Of a stretch of 64,000 nucleotides of DNA, positions 44,106 through 63,605 are shown piece by piece. The position numbers and the translations under genes are program-made. The stretch is from Ceratothoa steindachneri (taxonomy: Eukaryota > Arthropoda > Malacostraca > Isopoda > Cymothoidae). The stretch spans positions 155,028,672 through 155,092,671 of the forward strand of contig OZ018324.1 in assembly GCA_963969495.1 (NCBI GenBank), given 5' to 3'. Each line of letters opens with the position of its first letter. Position 1 is the stretch's first letter. Under the pieces are notes generated by a model that searched no databases, was not told the DNA's origin, and saw only the letters and a program-made list of their open reading frames with translations.

Positions 44106-44577
44106 CGACCTTTGTTTAGATTTAAGTATGTTCCTTATGTTGGTATTTGTGAACATTTTTCCCGATTGTGGGCGCCTACCTGGAAAACGTTGTTCCAATG
44201 AACCTTGTACTTGTTTAATACTGCTAGTCTTAATAAAGTTTGTAAATGCGCGTTTATCTTTTGCATGATTAAAAAGGTTCTATGGAAGTAAACTTTTACA
44301 CAGAAACGCTTTGATTTGCTTAGTAAGCAATAATGGCGACACCATACCAGTCTGGTCAAAAACCACTGTTAAATGACCTAGGCTTTGCTTGAAGAATCGC
44401 ACAGTGACCTAGGCTAATTAGGCTCCCTACGCTTCTCTTGAGAGTGCACAATGGTCTAGCCTTCGTTTCATTATTTTACTTCCTTGCGCAAACATATTTT
44501 TGATAGCCTCCACTAAAGCCATTAGTATCAAAATCATAATTCAAAGTACGGCTAAGTTTTTTCTGGGACACCTGGTA

Positions 44578-46880
44578 TAATATCCACCTTATTCCTCTTA
44601 ACATTATAATCATTGGCCATTTCCCTTATTCAATATATTTCATTAAAATACACATTATATTCATTGGCAATAATATCAATTAAATAACCGTATTATCCAA
44701 TAATTAAGCCATATTCCATTGTTATTTGTTAGTTAAATAAATCTTGTAAAATTTGTCAGTACTTTTGAAAGCTTCCTGGCTGAATTAGTTATCCTCTCTC
44801 ACGTTCTCTCTTTCAAAGCATTTTTATCTTTAAATTCATATAGCAAAGTTTAATGGCTGCTATCTAGGCAAGTTTGTCATCAAACCAATCACATAAAGTT
44901 ATAGGTATATGGTTGGTCGGGCCGCAGAGGGTTGCGTAACCGCCCAGTCGGATAGATTGGAAATGGATTGCTAAGGAAGGGTGGAGCCTGTAGAATGAGA
45001 GCCCCTTCGATTCTTCACAACTAGAATTCGAATGGCTTTAGTGTTGTGCGTAGGAAAGCCTGATCAGGATTTTTTTTTTTAATTTTCATAATTGGGCATA
45101 TCTAAACCTTGGATAGTGAGTAGGATGTATGCATAAAGACCTTTCGCCAGTTGCACGTTCTGAGGCCGGTGACCAAAGTGTTCCCAACGTGGTAACTGAG
45201 CTTGGACTATAGAAAAAAAGACACCGCTAGCCCCAACCCCCTCCAGCTAAAAAGGAAGAGCTGACCGGGACTAGCTTGCGGAAAAGCCACTGGCCAGGGC
45301 AGAACTTTATAGTATGTGTAATTTCTTAGTTTTATTTGTAGAGATACGAGTTTTGTGAGAGTAATTGTTGATCAGGTCTTATTTGTGAAGGTACATCTTA
45401 GTCGGGTATTATGAGGCTTTTTCGGCAAAGCCTGCACATAGGGGTGGGTGACTGCTGTTGCCAGCAGTTGTCCCTCAAATGAGAGATGACAAATGTATAT
45501 ACAAAAGAAAACCAAAGCAAGCATTTATTTCATTAAACTTCCATATTTAAAGTCAACAATAATTTACATAGTTCCAATATTCTTTCCAAACGGACGAAAT
45601 AACCAACAGTCATTTTGCCATACAAATGGCATTTTAAATTATTATGTTATGTACAGTCTGTCTACGGCACGGGAGTTCGATTGAGCGACAAACCATAATT
45701 GTAGTAAATAAAAAAAAATGACTGAAAAACTTTTAAAAAACACCAGCCACACAATAAATCAACCAAATTAGGGGTTTCAAAGAACTCCGGTTTAAAATAA
45801 TCATGGGATTTTCAACTAACACAAATGGCAAGAATAGTTCTCAGTCACACACGAAACAAAGCTATTGCTTTTGCATACCACTGAAACTTTTGTTAGACCA
45901 ATCAACTCTACAAAATAGAAAAATAAGGATAAACGTCTAAAAAAAAGTTGCTTACAACCTACATTACTTTTAGCAATAATTTGAGTGTTCAAAATTGGAA
46001 TTATTTTGATATTATTTTAATTAAAATGTCCTTTTTTAAAGAAAATTACATCTTTCATTGGCTGAACTTCACTAAAATTTGTAAACCTCAAATGGACAAC
46101 CAAAACGACATCTTTTGCGCGAATGAGGTCGTAAATGACATTAATCAATTCTACAGTCTTCTACTATCTCCGATTGGGACTGATTATAATTAATTTATAA
46201 GGCAGTTTTTAAATCTGGTTTATTCTTTAAAAAAATAAATTGGTGCAAACTTTGACGCCCGCCAAAATCGAATTTGCGTCCGCAGCAAGAAAGCATTTAA
46301 CCTCAAAATTTACATAATTTCTATCGTTGATCTAAAAAAAATAACCCAAAATGTTGTGCATGTATCTACTCCTTCACCCTCAATACTTGCTTCGGCGTGA
46401 CTGCGTATTTGACTAGCCCCTTCAGTGCACACCACCTAAACTCTCCGAAAACTCTGAAAAGACACGTATGCAAAGATTAATGAACAAAACCAAATTGAAT
46501 GGAAATAATATAAAAAAAAACATATGCCAATGAATAAAATGAGGAAATAGTAAAACGATCAAGTTTGCAAGTCTGAAGAGAAACATTGTCGAGACGAGCA
46601 AGGGAAGACTAGAGAAGACCCGAAGTTATTTAAAATTTTAAAGTATCTAACAGTTAATAATTAGTGCCTATTCTAATGGAAAGAAATCAAGTCATTCTCA
46701 ACTGAAAAAATGAAAAAGCAATTGGAAATCTTTGTGAGAGCACTATCTCGTTTTGTTGTTTTATTATTATGTTAGTTACTTTGAGCGCCGACTGACGCAT
46801 ACGGGTCAACTAAGAGGCTTTTCACTATCAAGGGGCAAAGGAAGGATAAGCGGGAACTGGAAAGCGTGATTCTTAATTTT
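44578..46880. other. No gene recognised over 2.3 kb, AT-rich
   Basis: Short frames (45493-45684, 45948-46193) show no family resemblance. A T-run at 45071-45081 may mark the tail of an unknown minus-strand retroposon. A small palindrome (GACTGCTGTTGCCAGCAGTTGTC) lies near 45450. Confidence 0.4.
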
Positions 46881-48990
46881 TGTTTTGCTTTTAGGGCTTT
46901 CACTTGGAGACTGCCTGAAGGGGCAGTGGCCGAAATTACGTGCTTTTTTTAAAAATTATCCCTTTAGCCTAAACAAGCTAAGTGAATTTAAAAACACCCT
47001 TCACTCCGAAAATCAGCAATAAAAACACATGTTCATTCCTTCAGGTGCCTGAACGTGCACCCAATTACTTGGTTCCAAAAAACTCGATAAAACAGCAATT
47101 CTGTGAGCACGAACTCGTCCAGAGTACATGGGATTGGGACATTCGGCAAGACCGTGCCAGACAGTCTGGCGGACCAAGCAGTTGTGGCAGTAAAGTTCGG
47201 GGAAGCGCTCCATCAGATGGAATTATACCAGTGTAGCCGATTTGGAGGAGACAGAAACGATCTGAAATCGTCGAAGTATTATGGGTGGGGCACGGTAAAA
47301 GTCGAGGCGTGATGGCAGGCAACTTTAAGTTTCCACCTTTTTGTCCTGAAGTCAGAAGGGCTAACTTGATTACTGCCATACAGTCAGTGGGTAAGAGCGA
47401 AACGCTGGTCAGGTATCCCAGTCATTACAGATTGGCGCACTCATTTCCCGCAATTTCTACAAGTACAGGGGAACCGAGCAGAAGACAATCTCGATATCCA
47501 CCCGAATCGTGGTAGTCAAGGATACCATGAACAAGGTGGTCCGTAGATTCGAATACCTAGAAAGCACTCAGTGCGTCGTGTGGGTCGCTATAACTCACAA
47601 TTCTAGCTCTGAACGAGGCACATCACGTAATCTACCGTACCGAGCAGTCTATTGCAACAAGTTCTATCGTGAATACAGACTTAGCGCCCGGTAGAGCACA
47701 TACGGCTTTAAAAAAGGGGGAAAAGAGATGAAAGCTGATCCCTCTTCGGATTTGGAGCTATCCGTGTACAATGAGACTGCGTGTGGTCCCAGAAATTCTA
47801 ACGTAGTGACAAACTTTCTGCTCACGGTGGCGTCCTGGGCAGAACGAGTGAAGCCACCGGACGAAGAGCTACATCGATCTCTCGACGAAGAGTCTTTGCC
47901 CTAAATCGGGCTTAGTATATGTACCGTCGAGATCAGCCACGGCTGAAATGAGAGACGTGGCAAATGAAGGAAATGCTGGACTCGCGCGTAACTAGTGCAA
48001 AATGCAGTGGACGGCGCAGAGCGAACGGTAACTCCTCAGCATCGACAAGGAAGTTCTTTAAGGGTGATACACGGAAGGCACCGGTTGAGTGAAGCTTCCG
48101 CAATTCACGCTCAGCTGCGGGTATTTTATTTTTATAGGGAGCCCATCTGGTGACTGCCTGCTTGGACATAGGTCGTCGTACACGACACAGCCTACCACTA
48201 GCCTATTTTAAGAAACAAGTAACAAAAAAAAAAAAACTATGTAAATAACGCTAAAAAAAATAAGAAAACAAGGCAAGAGGGAGGCGCGCTCGGCTGCGGA
48301 TGCGTCAAACTTGCATCAGTAGTTTAGCTTCGAACGAAAAAAAAAAGCTGAAGTAGAATAGTAGCACTTATTAGTACCCCAAATGGTGGACGTCACATAA
48401 CGGGTACAAGAGATCCTAACGCTTCTAATATGGATCTCCCGGATGGAGCCCGGGTCGAAAACAAGACCGACCAAAGAAACGGTGCAACTGCCACATAGAA
48501 ATGGGGCCCATTTACTTACAAGTCAGGGTCAGGGTGAAGCCGTCCGAGGAAGGGGACAGTAGTGCACCACTTTAGTATTGGCTAGAGAACACCGAAACCG
48601 ATACGATCCGGTATAGCGAGAGATGCGGTTCAGAGCAAGTTGGGGCCGACGATCTAGAGTAGGCATCTGGGCTTCAGGAAAAGATATCGAAAGGTCATCA
48701 ACGTGAGAGAACATCTATAAACAGCACCGAGATGATACTGGTGATGCTCAAGGCAAAGAGTGTCACCCTGAGGATCCTTCTCAGCGGGACGCGGTCTTCC
48801 TGACCTATTACAAGCACTCAGTAATAAGATTGGGAGGCATTCCTCGACTCCAATGGTATGGTCTAAATGATACAGTATCGTCGACTTTCTCTAGATCAAG
48901 GAAAACAGTAGCGAAGTGCTGTACACGAAGGAAAGGCTCGTAGAGATACCATTTTCAAGCCGGAACAGAGGATCTGATAGGGAATGGAAT
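46880..48990 (-). mobile_element. I-type LINE copy, decayed, with nested copy
   Basis: Collinear with about 36220-38450 of the full copy, far more diverged. The 3' end is near 46890, with the signature 'GGAGACTGCCTGAAGGGGCA'. It is broken at 48124-48284 by a short copy of the same family and ends near 48990, where another copy begins. RT and RNase H frames are full of stops. Confidence 0.75.
48124..48284 (-). mobile_element. Short I-type LINE 3' fragment nested in the older copy
   Basis: A 3' end (T-rich, 'GCCCATCTGGTGACTGCCTG') lies between two copies of CGCTC(A/G)GCTGCGG, at 48110-48130 and 48289-48302. The parent reads through this site without interruption at 37650-37665. Confidence 0.83.
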
Positions 48991-48999
48991 GTGCGATTA

Positions 49000-49480
49000 T
49001 TTTTTCTATAGCGCCCATCTGGTGGCGACTGCATACAAAGGCATACGAGCGCCGAAACCAAAAACCCGAGGTAAACATAAGCGCAAAAAACAAAAGAAAA
49101 AGCAAACGCAAGCAGGTTCCGGCGTCAGGAAGTGGTCCGTCTCCCCTTGGCGCAGGATCATACGAACATCATCAAAGAGAGTCAAATAAAATCGAGATCA
49201 GCCTACTACAAAAGTCAGATAGTCCACAAGTCCGTGTAAATGAACCCGTTACGAGTACAAGGAACAAGCGGTAGCGACCCTGCTCTTCCCGATACCGGGA
49301 TAGGTAACGTGCGCGATCACCCACAGTGGAATATTCAACAAGAATGTACAGCCCGGGCGACAAGGGAGTCGGCGGAGAGGAGCGCTCCGTCAAATAGCGG
49401 TGCGTCCCGCGAGTGCACCCAATTCAAAGACGGCAAAAAGCAAACCAGAAGCCGTCGCAGCAGTAGGGGAGGGAATTTGT
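49000..49480 (-). mobile_element. I-type LINE 3' fragment
   Basis: Starts with the family 3' end ('GCGCCCATCTGGTGGCGACT') after a T-rich run at 48997 and is collinear with about 36218-36690 of the full copy. It abuts the RTE element at 49482. Confidence 0.78.
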
Positions 49481-49489
49481 GACAGCACT

Positions 49490-50400
49490 TCCAGGACCAT
49501 AAAAAAGAGCAAGGGACTCAAAACGGATCCCTGATGCACACCAACCTTCACAGAGAAGTCATCACTCAATTATCCATTTACCCTCACCTGGGTTGTCGAA
49601 CCTTCGTACATAGCTATGACCACCCTTAACCAACCACTTCTCGATCCCTAATTTTCTCGTTGCCTAACTCACCACATCTCTCGGTACCCTATCAAATGCC
49701 TTTTCCAGGTCAACAAAAATATAATACAACGCTCTTTTTCTAGGTATGCACTTCTCCTGGAGCTCTCTAACTATAAATATAGCATCCGTGGCTCCTTTTC
49801 CAGGCATGAACCCAAACTGCATGTCGTCAAAGTTTATCCTGTCCCTAATAATTTCTTCTAGAACACGCTCGATAACTTTCATAAGATGATCGAGGAGTTT
49901 AATGCCTTTCTAGCGCATCACCTTTACCCTTATACACATTCACACTCTTCAGCAAGTCTTCTGGTACAGCACATTCATATGACAGCATTTATAAGGTCCG
50001 AGACCAACCACACACGAATATCTCAAGAGGCTTAAAACATCTCGGCATTTATCTCAGAAACACCCGCTGCCTTACCTTCTGGCATGTGATTGATGGCTCT
50101 GCTCACCATTTTGTTCTCAATGGATGGCCACGGTCCAGCCACAGGTCTCCTGTCCCAGTCAAATTCTACATTTAATAAAGGAAGTGTTCCCTCCAAGCCT
50201 TTATAATATTATCCTGCCCGACCACAACTCTACAATCATCATTTTTAATGCATCTGCCTAGCCAGTTTAAACACACTTTTACTGCCATCAGCACCATTGA
50301 GGCTCTCAAGAAGAGGTTTTGGGGCCTCTGAATTAGCCCTATACACTTACCGACTTGCCCTTCTTTACGCTGCCAAGTATACTTCCTTACTCTCAACCTA
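49490..50400 (-). pseudogene. RTE reverse transcriptase, N-terminal half
   Basis: Frame 50396-50172 has the linker 'IKAWREHFLY'. Frame 49882-49664 has 'MKVIERVLEEIIRD', 'QFGFMPGKGATDAIFIVREL' and 'YIFVDLEKAFDRVPRDVV' with the first catalytic Asp. Beyond it, down to 49490, another frame gives 'VKVGVHQGSVLSPLLFFMVL'. The FADD box is not reached. Several stops and frameshifts. Confidence 0.82.
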
Positions 50401-51007
50401 CTTCCATGCCATAAACGATCTTCTTTTCTCCTTCAATGCAGCCTCAACTTCCTCATTCCAGCACCAAGATGCCTTGGGGTATGGGTGGACATCTTGACCA
50501 TCCATAAACCTCTTCAGTGGCTTTTAGAAGGTTATCTTTCAGTCTCCCATACTACTCACTCACACTTCCGTCAATCGCTTATTCTCCGCCGTTAGTGTAC
50601 CGAACTTCTCGTAAAACGCCTGCCTCACTTCTGATATTTAAGCTGCCACAGCTTCCTCCCAGGCACAAACAACCTACTCCTGGCCTGCAATTTCCCTAAC
50701 CAAAGGTCACACACCAGTAACTTATGTTGCTGTACACACTCTTCACTGGGTATCACTTTAACATCTTTCACTAATTTTCTCTCTTCTTCTAACCATAAAA
50801 TAGTCTGACTACTGCTGTCTCCAGATGTATATGTGACCAGTTTGCTTCTCTCTTTTCTGAACAGGGTGTTACAAAGACCATGCCCATTGCTTCCCCAAAT
50901 TCCACAATTCGTTCGCCTTCCACATTCCTAGTACAAAATCCACAACCTCCATCGTACCCCAGTTCCTCCGCCCCCACATGTCCATTCAGGTCTCCCCCCC
51001 AAGATCA

Positions 51008-51430
51008 CTATCTCACACTAAGCCATACCTCCAACAAATCGTCCCAAAACTCATCCTTGACTACAGGATCCAAGCCTACTTGGGGAACATACACTGATAC
51101 AACAGATATGATTACTTTATCGAAATTCAACTTTAACACCAATATCCTGTCATTAATTCTATTCACACACGTAACATGCTCCCTCCATTTCTCTGCTAAT
51201 AAAACACCGACACCGCCAAAACCGTTAGCATTTCCCATCCAAAACAGTTTATATCTCAATTCCTTTCCCACAATCATTCTCGCTGAGCGCCGACTCCATC
51301 TTTGTTCTTGCACAGAGCATACATCCACGTTTCTCCGGGATAGGGTCTCAACCACCTACCCCTGTCTACCGTTCAAACTACCCAGATTCCAACTAGCAAT
51401 TCTCAGCCTCAATTTTTGTTCTTGTTGATT
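51008..51430 (-). pseudogene. RTE endonuclease
   Basis: The AP-type endonuclease starts with 'IASWNLGSLNGR'. A stop follows; frame 51355-51008 has 'DVCSVQEQRWS' (catalytic Glu replaced by Gln-Glu order typical of this clade), 'GNANGFGGVGVLLAEKW', 'NDRILVLKLNFDKVIISVVS' and 'VYVPQVG'. The later part (GDFN and SDH motifs) is degraded. It would nick the target for priming. Confidence 0.8.
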
Positions 51431-51679
51431 AGGTGATTTTGATCCAGGTTTGTCTTTCTAGTTGAGGTACAATCATGTTAGCATAAAAGTGTAATTAAGT
51501 GGAGGGAAGGACAGGTTACGGGCCCATCACATGCACACAGCCAAAGCCAGGAGACTGAGTCCCATTCCCACAAGCAATAACCTGCAGATGTATCAGTAGC
51601 CTCGGAGCACCCCGCCGGAACATGTTAAATGAGATTTTTTTGTGTGTCTTGAATGTATCTTGAATTATAGTTATATACA

Positions 51680-52085
51680 TGAAGCAGATTGCAACCATAA
51701 GACTGAATATGGTAGGAAAGTCTCAGAAAGCTGCAAGAGATTATGCTAGTGGCAATGGTATGGAAAAAGGAAAGAACTTTAGTGAGAGTGGAGCAAATGG
51801 ATAATTTGACAGGGATTACTTGGTGTGCAAAGGGTAGATATGAGTGAGGAAAGACTGGGTAAACAGGATGTATGGTATAAAAGAGGTTGCGACTGTTCTG
51901 AGGTGGTATGGATATGTATGAACAAGGAATGGGATTAGAATTGTGATGAGAATATACTAATAGAATCAAGGTGTGTGGAGGGTAGGAAGACCATGTGATA
52001 AATGGGTTGATTTTGCGAGTGTGTTTGAGATGACTGAGGAACAATGTGATATTAGGTAAGATAGGTTTAATAGAAGAGGATTGTG
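51680..52085 (+). pseudogene. RTE-like LINE 3' fragment, opposite strand
   Basis: The plus strand reads remnants of the RTE C-terminus, including 'ERLGKQDVWYKR', 'RWYGYV' and a Gly-Arg-Pro-like block followed by 'KWVDFASVFEMTEEQ'. Stops are frequent. It lies back to back with the minus-strand RTE copy and just downstream of the AK2 stop codon. Confidence 0.6.
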
Positions 52086-52193
52086 AGGGTCTGCTATAAA
52101 CAGAACGACACTATAAGGTAGCTATGAAAACAGGAACAATTGTATAGTTCAACTAAGACAAGTATTTAGGTACAAGTGAAGAATACCTGTGCC

Positions 52194-60098
<7,905 letters not shown>

Positions 60099-60159
60099 CT
60101 GAAAACCATCAATAGTAGTACATTTTACTGCATTGTTAGTTTTTAAGAAATTCAATATA

Positions 60160-60620
60160 TAGGGTGTGTGAGTATTTTGAGATCATTTTTAGGAATGTAG
60201 AAAAATACATAGCACAGAAAAGTTGTATTTTAATCAATATTTGGTAAAAATAATCTTGAGCAGCCTTACAACATGCTGATTTAATGAAGCCACCATTAGC
60301 CTAATAACTGCTTCAATTCGAGTCTGAAGCATTGACATGCCCGAATCAGATGATTATCAATTTCAGACAGTCTTTGTTATACCATACTTGAGATTGAATG
60401 GTGCATAGAGCATTGATTGAACTCTCTCTGGATGAAGCCCCATATGTAATAGTACAGTGGATTGAGGTCAGGTGAGCTAGGTGGCCATGGTCATAGAAAT
60501 TGGCATGTATCCAAGCTTGAGTTCTTCTAGCCTTATTAGATAGTGCAGATTTTTGATGGAAGATGTAAGGTCATCTTTGCAGGCTCTGTCTATCTAAAGT
60601 TTCCCAACCTTCTCCAAAAC
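60160..60620 (-). pseudogene. Tc1/mariner relic, transposase C-terminus
   Basis: Begins on the plus side with TATAGGGTGTGTGAGTATTTTGAG, a mariner-like end. In minus sense a decayed transposase tail is legible near 60480-60270 ('ALCTIQSQV', 'FGHVNASDSN', 'NGGFIKSAC'), corresponding to the family's C-terminal region. Different from the two long-TIR mariners. Confidence 0.5.
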
Positions 60621-61085
60621 CTCAGTAGGCAATAGCATTGACTTTTAAGGCATGTGAATAAAGTGAGGGTAGAAAATGAGAAATCTTTATCATTATGTTC
60701 TGCTTTTATAGCAATGATTACAACTTGCCTTTTTATTTGCTTTGTCACTTTAATGTCATTCATTACACAGGCCTGCGTTTGAAAAAAAAATTTATGTTCC
60801 CAGGATTTCTTTGTGGTTTCTTAATGAATCCAACCTCCTGAGCTCAAAAATGAATGTATATTTGTTCAATCAGGTCAGATTTTCTCAGTACAGCATACAC
60901 CATTTTCATTGAGATTACCTCATTTTTTCTGAATTTTTTAAAAAAACAAACCTTTCTCTATCTAATAATGCATTATTACTGTTATATCATATAAACAGGA
61001 ATACATGTATGTAAACTATAATTCTTTTAATAAACAAAAAATAAAAGAATGCAACATAATAAAGAAAATAATTATAATTTCGAAG
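60620..61085. other. No gene recognised
   Basis: AT-rich, no family match seen. Confidence 0.4.
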
Positions 61086-61089
61086 AACA

Positions 61090-63348
61090 GACACCCTTGA
61101 CGATTTTCGTTTGTGCCTGTCATCTGGTGCATCACGCTTCAAACACCAACAGTAGTCAGCAAGCATGTTTCCGTTCCATTTACACTGGTACCTGGATTCC
61201 ATTGTTTTTATGTCCTGGTGGAATCTTTACCCCTGTTCTTTACTGTAATCCCCGCAGTTGTCGGGAAAATAATCCAGATGGTACTGTAAAAAGTGTATCT
61301 TTATAGACATTTGAGCTCCCAAATGTTTGAGACTTGTTAAGAGCTGATTGACCAGGGCAACATATTCTTCTAGGTTTCTTTTATTGCCTATAAAATTGTT
61401 AACTAGAGCTTTGAAAGCTTTCCAGGCATCTTTTTCTATGTCCTTCATTGATGCATCAAATTGCTGATCAAGTTCCTGATTTGAAGTCCATCAAAAATTC
61501 CCCCATGGAGCTTAGCGTCACTGATTTGTGGAAATTTTTGAAGAAGAAATTTAAAAGCTTGGCCTACTTTATTAAGGGTTTTGACATAATTTTTCATTAT
61601 GCCAAGCTTTATATGCAGTGGAGGGAGGAGTATTTTTTGAGGAGGCACTAAAGGTTCAGCTATCACATTGTTTGATCTAATTCTAAATGCTTCTCGTGGA
61701 GGCCAAACCTTCTTCTCATAGTGCATACTATCTGCACGACTGTCCCATAAACATAGGAAACAGGGATGCTTCGTGTAGCCTGTTTGCGTCCCAAGCGTAA
61801 GAGACACTACCTGAAAAAAATTTAGCATGGTATGTAAATTCAGTGTAATATTTCTAAAAACAAATTCAAAGTAATATTTCTTAAAACAATAAGAATATGT
61901 ACTGAAAAATCCTGTATGCCGATGCATTAAATCATCGTATTGGAACTAATTGGATATATGTACATCTTATTTTGAGTTTATTGAGTTGTGTTGTATACCT
62001 TCTCAATTAGGATAAGTTCCCCATTAACCCAATAGGATGCATTAACCTATAGGGACACACTTCAACAAAAAATATAACTCAAAAATGACTCATGATTTCC
62101 AGATTTGCATTCTTGTAAAATGTAAGTTGACCAAAAGGTGTATACAAGTATTAACAATTAAAAATGAAAATGTCAATATCAAAAAGCTTAGAAATGCCAA
62201 GTGTAAAATGATCATACCTTTAAGTCACCACATATCCTCCACTTATAGCTAGAGTAATTTATTGCATCCAGCATTTTTTTCATATTTTCATAACTTTAAG
62301 TAAGTTGGATTGAATGGCCTATAGGAATGGAAGCTATCTTGTTACCAATATTCAGTAACACAGCTTTTAAACTTCTACTGGAGGAATCTATGAACAGTCT
62401 CCATTCTAATGGGTTGTAGGGAATTCCAAAGGCCTCAACAAGTCCTTTAATATTGGCGCAGTATACTAAAGAGCTGGAAGAATGCTGTAAAAAATAGCTT
62501 CAAAACTCTTGTTCTCTATTTCTGTACCCCCCCTAAATGTTGTTTCTTAAGCGAAAAGATTACTTTCACGAAGTCGAGAGCCAAGAAGTTGTGTATTCGC
62601 CTTTGAAACCCCCAGATCCCTGGTCAGGTCATTTAACTGAACTTGAGTGAATGGTCTTGCGACCATATCATGTGTGGAAACCTGATAAGACTCAGATGTG
62701 TCATAATCTTGGTCAACTTCCATATTAATCTCTTCATGTACCTCTATATGTTCAGGGGGAGAAGGTATAGGAATTCCTGGGCCATGGGGCAGGGGTTTGA
62801 TGGCAGAAGGAACATCCGGATATGCCACACTATGTTTATTCTTCTTATTTATACCTGTGGAAAATATAATTGCATATTACATAAAGGAATTGATTTGGAG
62901 TTGCAGATAGTACATAAATGCTTAGTAAAGGATATGTTCATGCTGAAGTGAACTATGTTAGTTTTTATGCTGTCTTTGCATAATAATGATATTTTCAGGA
63001 GCCAGTATAATACAGAAAGCTTAAATACTTGATACAATGCTCACCTTTAAGATTTGTCATGCAAAAATAGCAGTCTGTAGTGTGGTCCTTGCCATCTCTC
63101 CACACCATGGGAACACCAAAAGAGAGGGACTTGTGTTCGCCCTGACTCCAGCATCTTAAACTTATGTAGCATCCCTTGCAGCAGATATGTGGTGCAAAAC
63201 TTTTATCTTGATCTCTTAGCCTTACTCCAAAATATGCATGATACAAAGATTTAATTACAGGAGGGATTGTACTTTGCTGCTCGGGAAAAGTCACTTTGCC
63301 GCAAACATAGCAAAATCTGTCGGAGCTATTCTTACATTTTCTGTTCAT
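61090..63348 (-). pseudogene. Conserved cysteine-rich uncharacterised invertebrate protein, broken copy with introns
   Basis: Three exons are legible: 63348-63045, 62854-62218 and 61810 to about 61090, each with AG/GT borders. Exon 1 (Met at 63348) has paired cysteines: 'FCYVCGKVTF', 'HICCKGCYISLRCW', 'MVWRDGKDHTTDCYFC'. Exon 2 has 'AYPDVPSAIKPLPHGP' and later 'NPLEWRLFIDSSSRSLKAVL'. Exon 3 has 'TKHPCFLCLWDSRADS', 'ILLPPLHIKLGIMKNYVKTL', 'FLQYHLDYFPDNCGDYS', 'RFHQDIKTMESRYQCKWN' and 'ADYCWCLKRDAP'. From memory this order of blocks recurs in many uncharacterised arthropod and cnidarian proteins present in large copy number. Breaks: stop after 'RESNLF' (62547), frameshifts in exon 2 and near 61450, and Glu to stop before 'RFHQD'. 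Function unknown; DNA transposon origin is possible. Confidence 0.72.
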
Positions 63349-63399
63349 TTTTAACTCAACCACTATTATTATTATTCTTATTATTATAATGCTAAGCAA

Positions 63400-63605
63400 T
63401 TTTTAACCTTCAAAATATAAACCTATTTGCATAATTACTTAAAATGTACACAAAATTTACTGCGAATAGAGCAGTGCAAAAACTATTGAAATTTGATGTA
63501 ATATAGATGTATAAACTATAAAATTATTATCACCCCCTGTATCGCAAAAACTGGAGGTGATAGAGAAAAACGGATGACAGATTCGGATTTAGGAGGTCAA
63601 TTTTA
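63400..63605. other. AT-rich spacer
   Basis: Contains a short block ('GTATCGCAAAAACTGGAGGT' near 63540) that may be an end of the element carrying the cysteine-rich family; no partner end was found. Confidence 0.3.

Larger units (their letters stand above)
35085..44575 (-). mobile_element. Second mariner copy, split into three by nested LINEs
   Basis: Same family as 15909-17695. The pieces are 35085-36208, 42553-42600 and 44106-44575. The outer ends begin CAAGGTGTCCCAG after TA (35083-35084) and, in reverse, CCAGGTGTCCCAG next to TA (44576-44577). Joined in that order they follow the uninterrupted copy nearly end to end. Between them lie an I-type LINE (with a CR1 fragment) and a second CR1 LINE. 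Confidence 0.87.
49482..51630 (-). mobile_element. RTE-like LINE, 5' two thirds
   Basis: In minus sense: 5' UTR (51630-51430), endonuclease ('LRIASWNLGSLNGR' near 51400, then 51355-51008), linker, and RT to the middle of the palm, where the I-type copy at 49480 cuts in. Endonuclease followed by RT with 'GFMPGKGATDA' and 'VDLEKAFDRVPRDVV' is typical of RTE/BovB LINEs. Confidence 0.83.

Noticed and set aside
45948..46193. 81-codon frame as a small host gene
   Set aside because: No family resemblance, AT-rich context, no splice or promoter evidence.
46982..47515. Plus-strand frames such as 'MNLKTPFTPKISNK'
   Set aside because: Antisense to a decayed I-type LINE copy.
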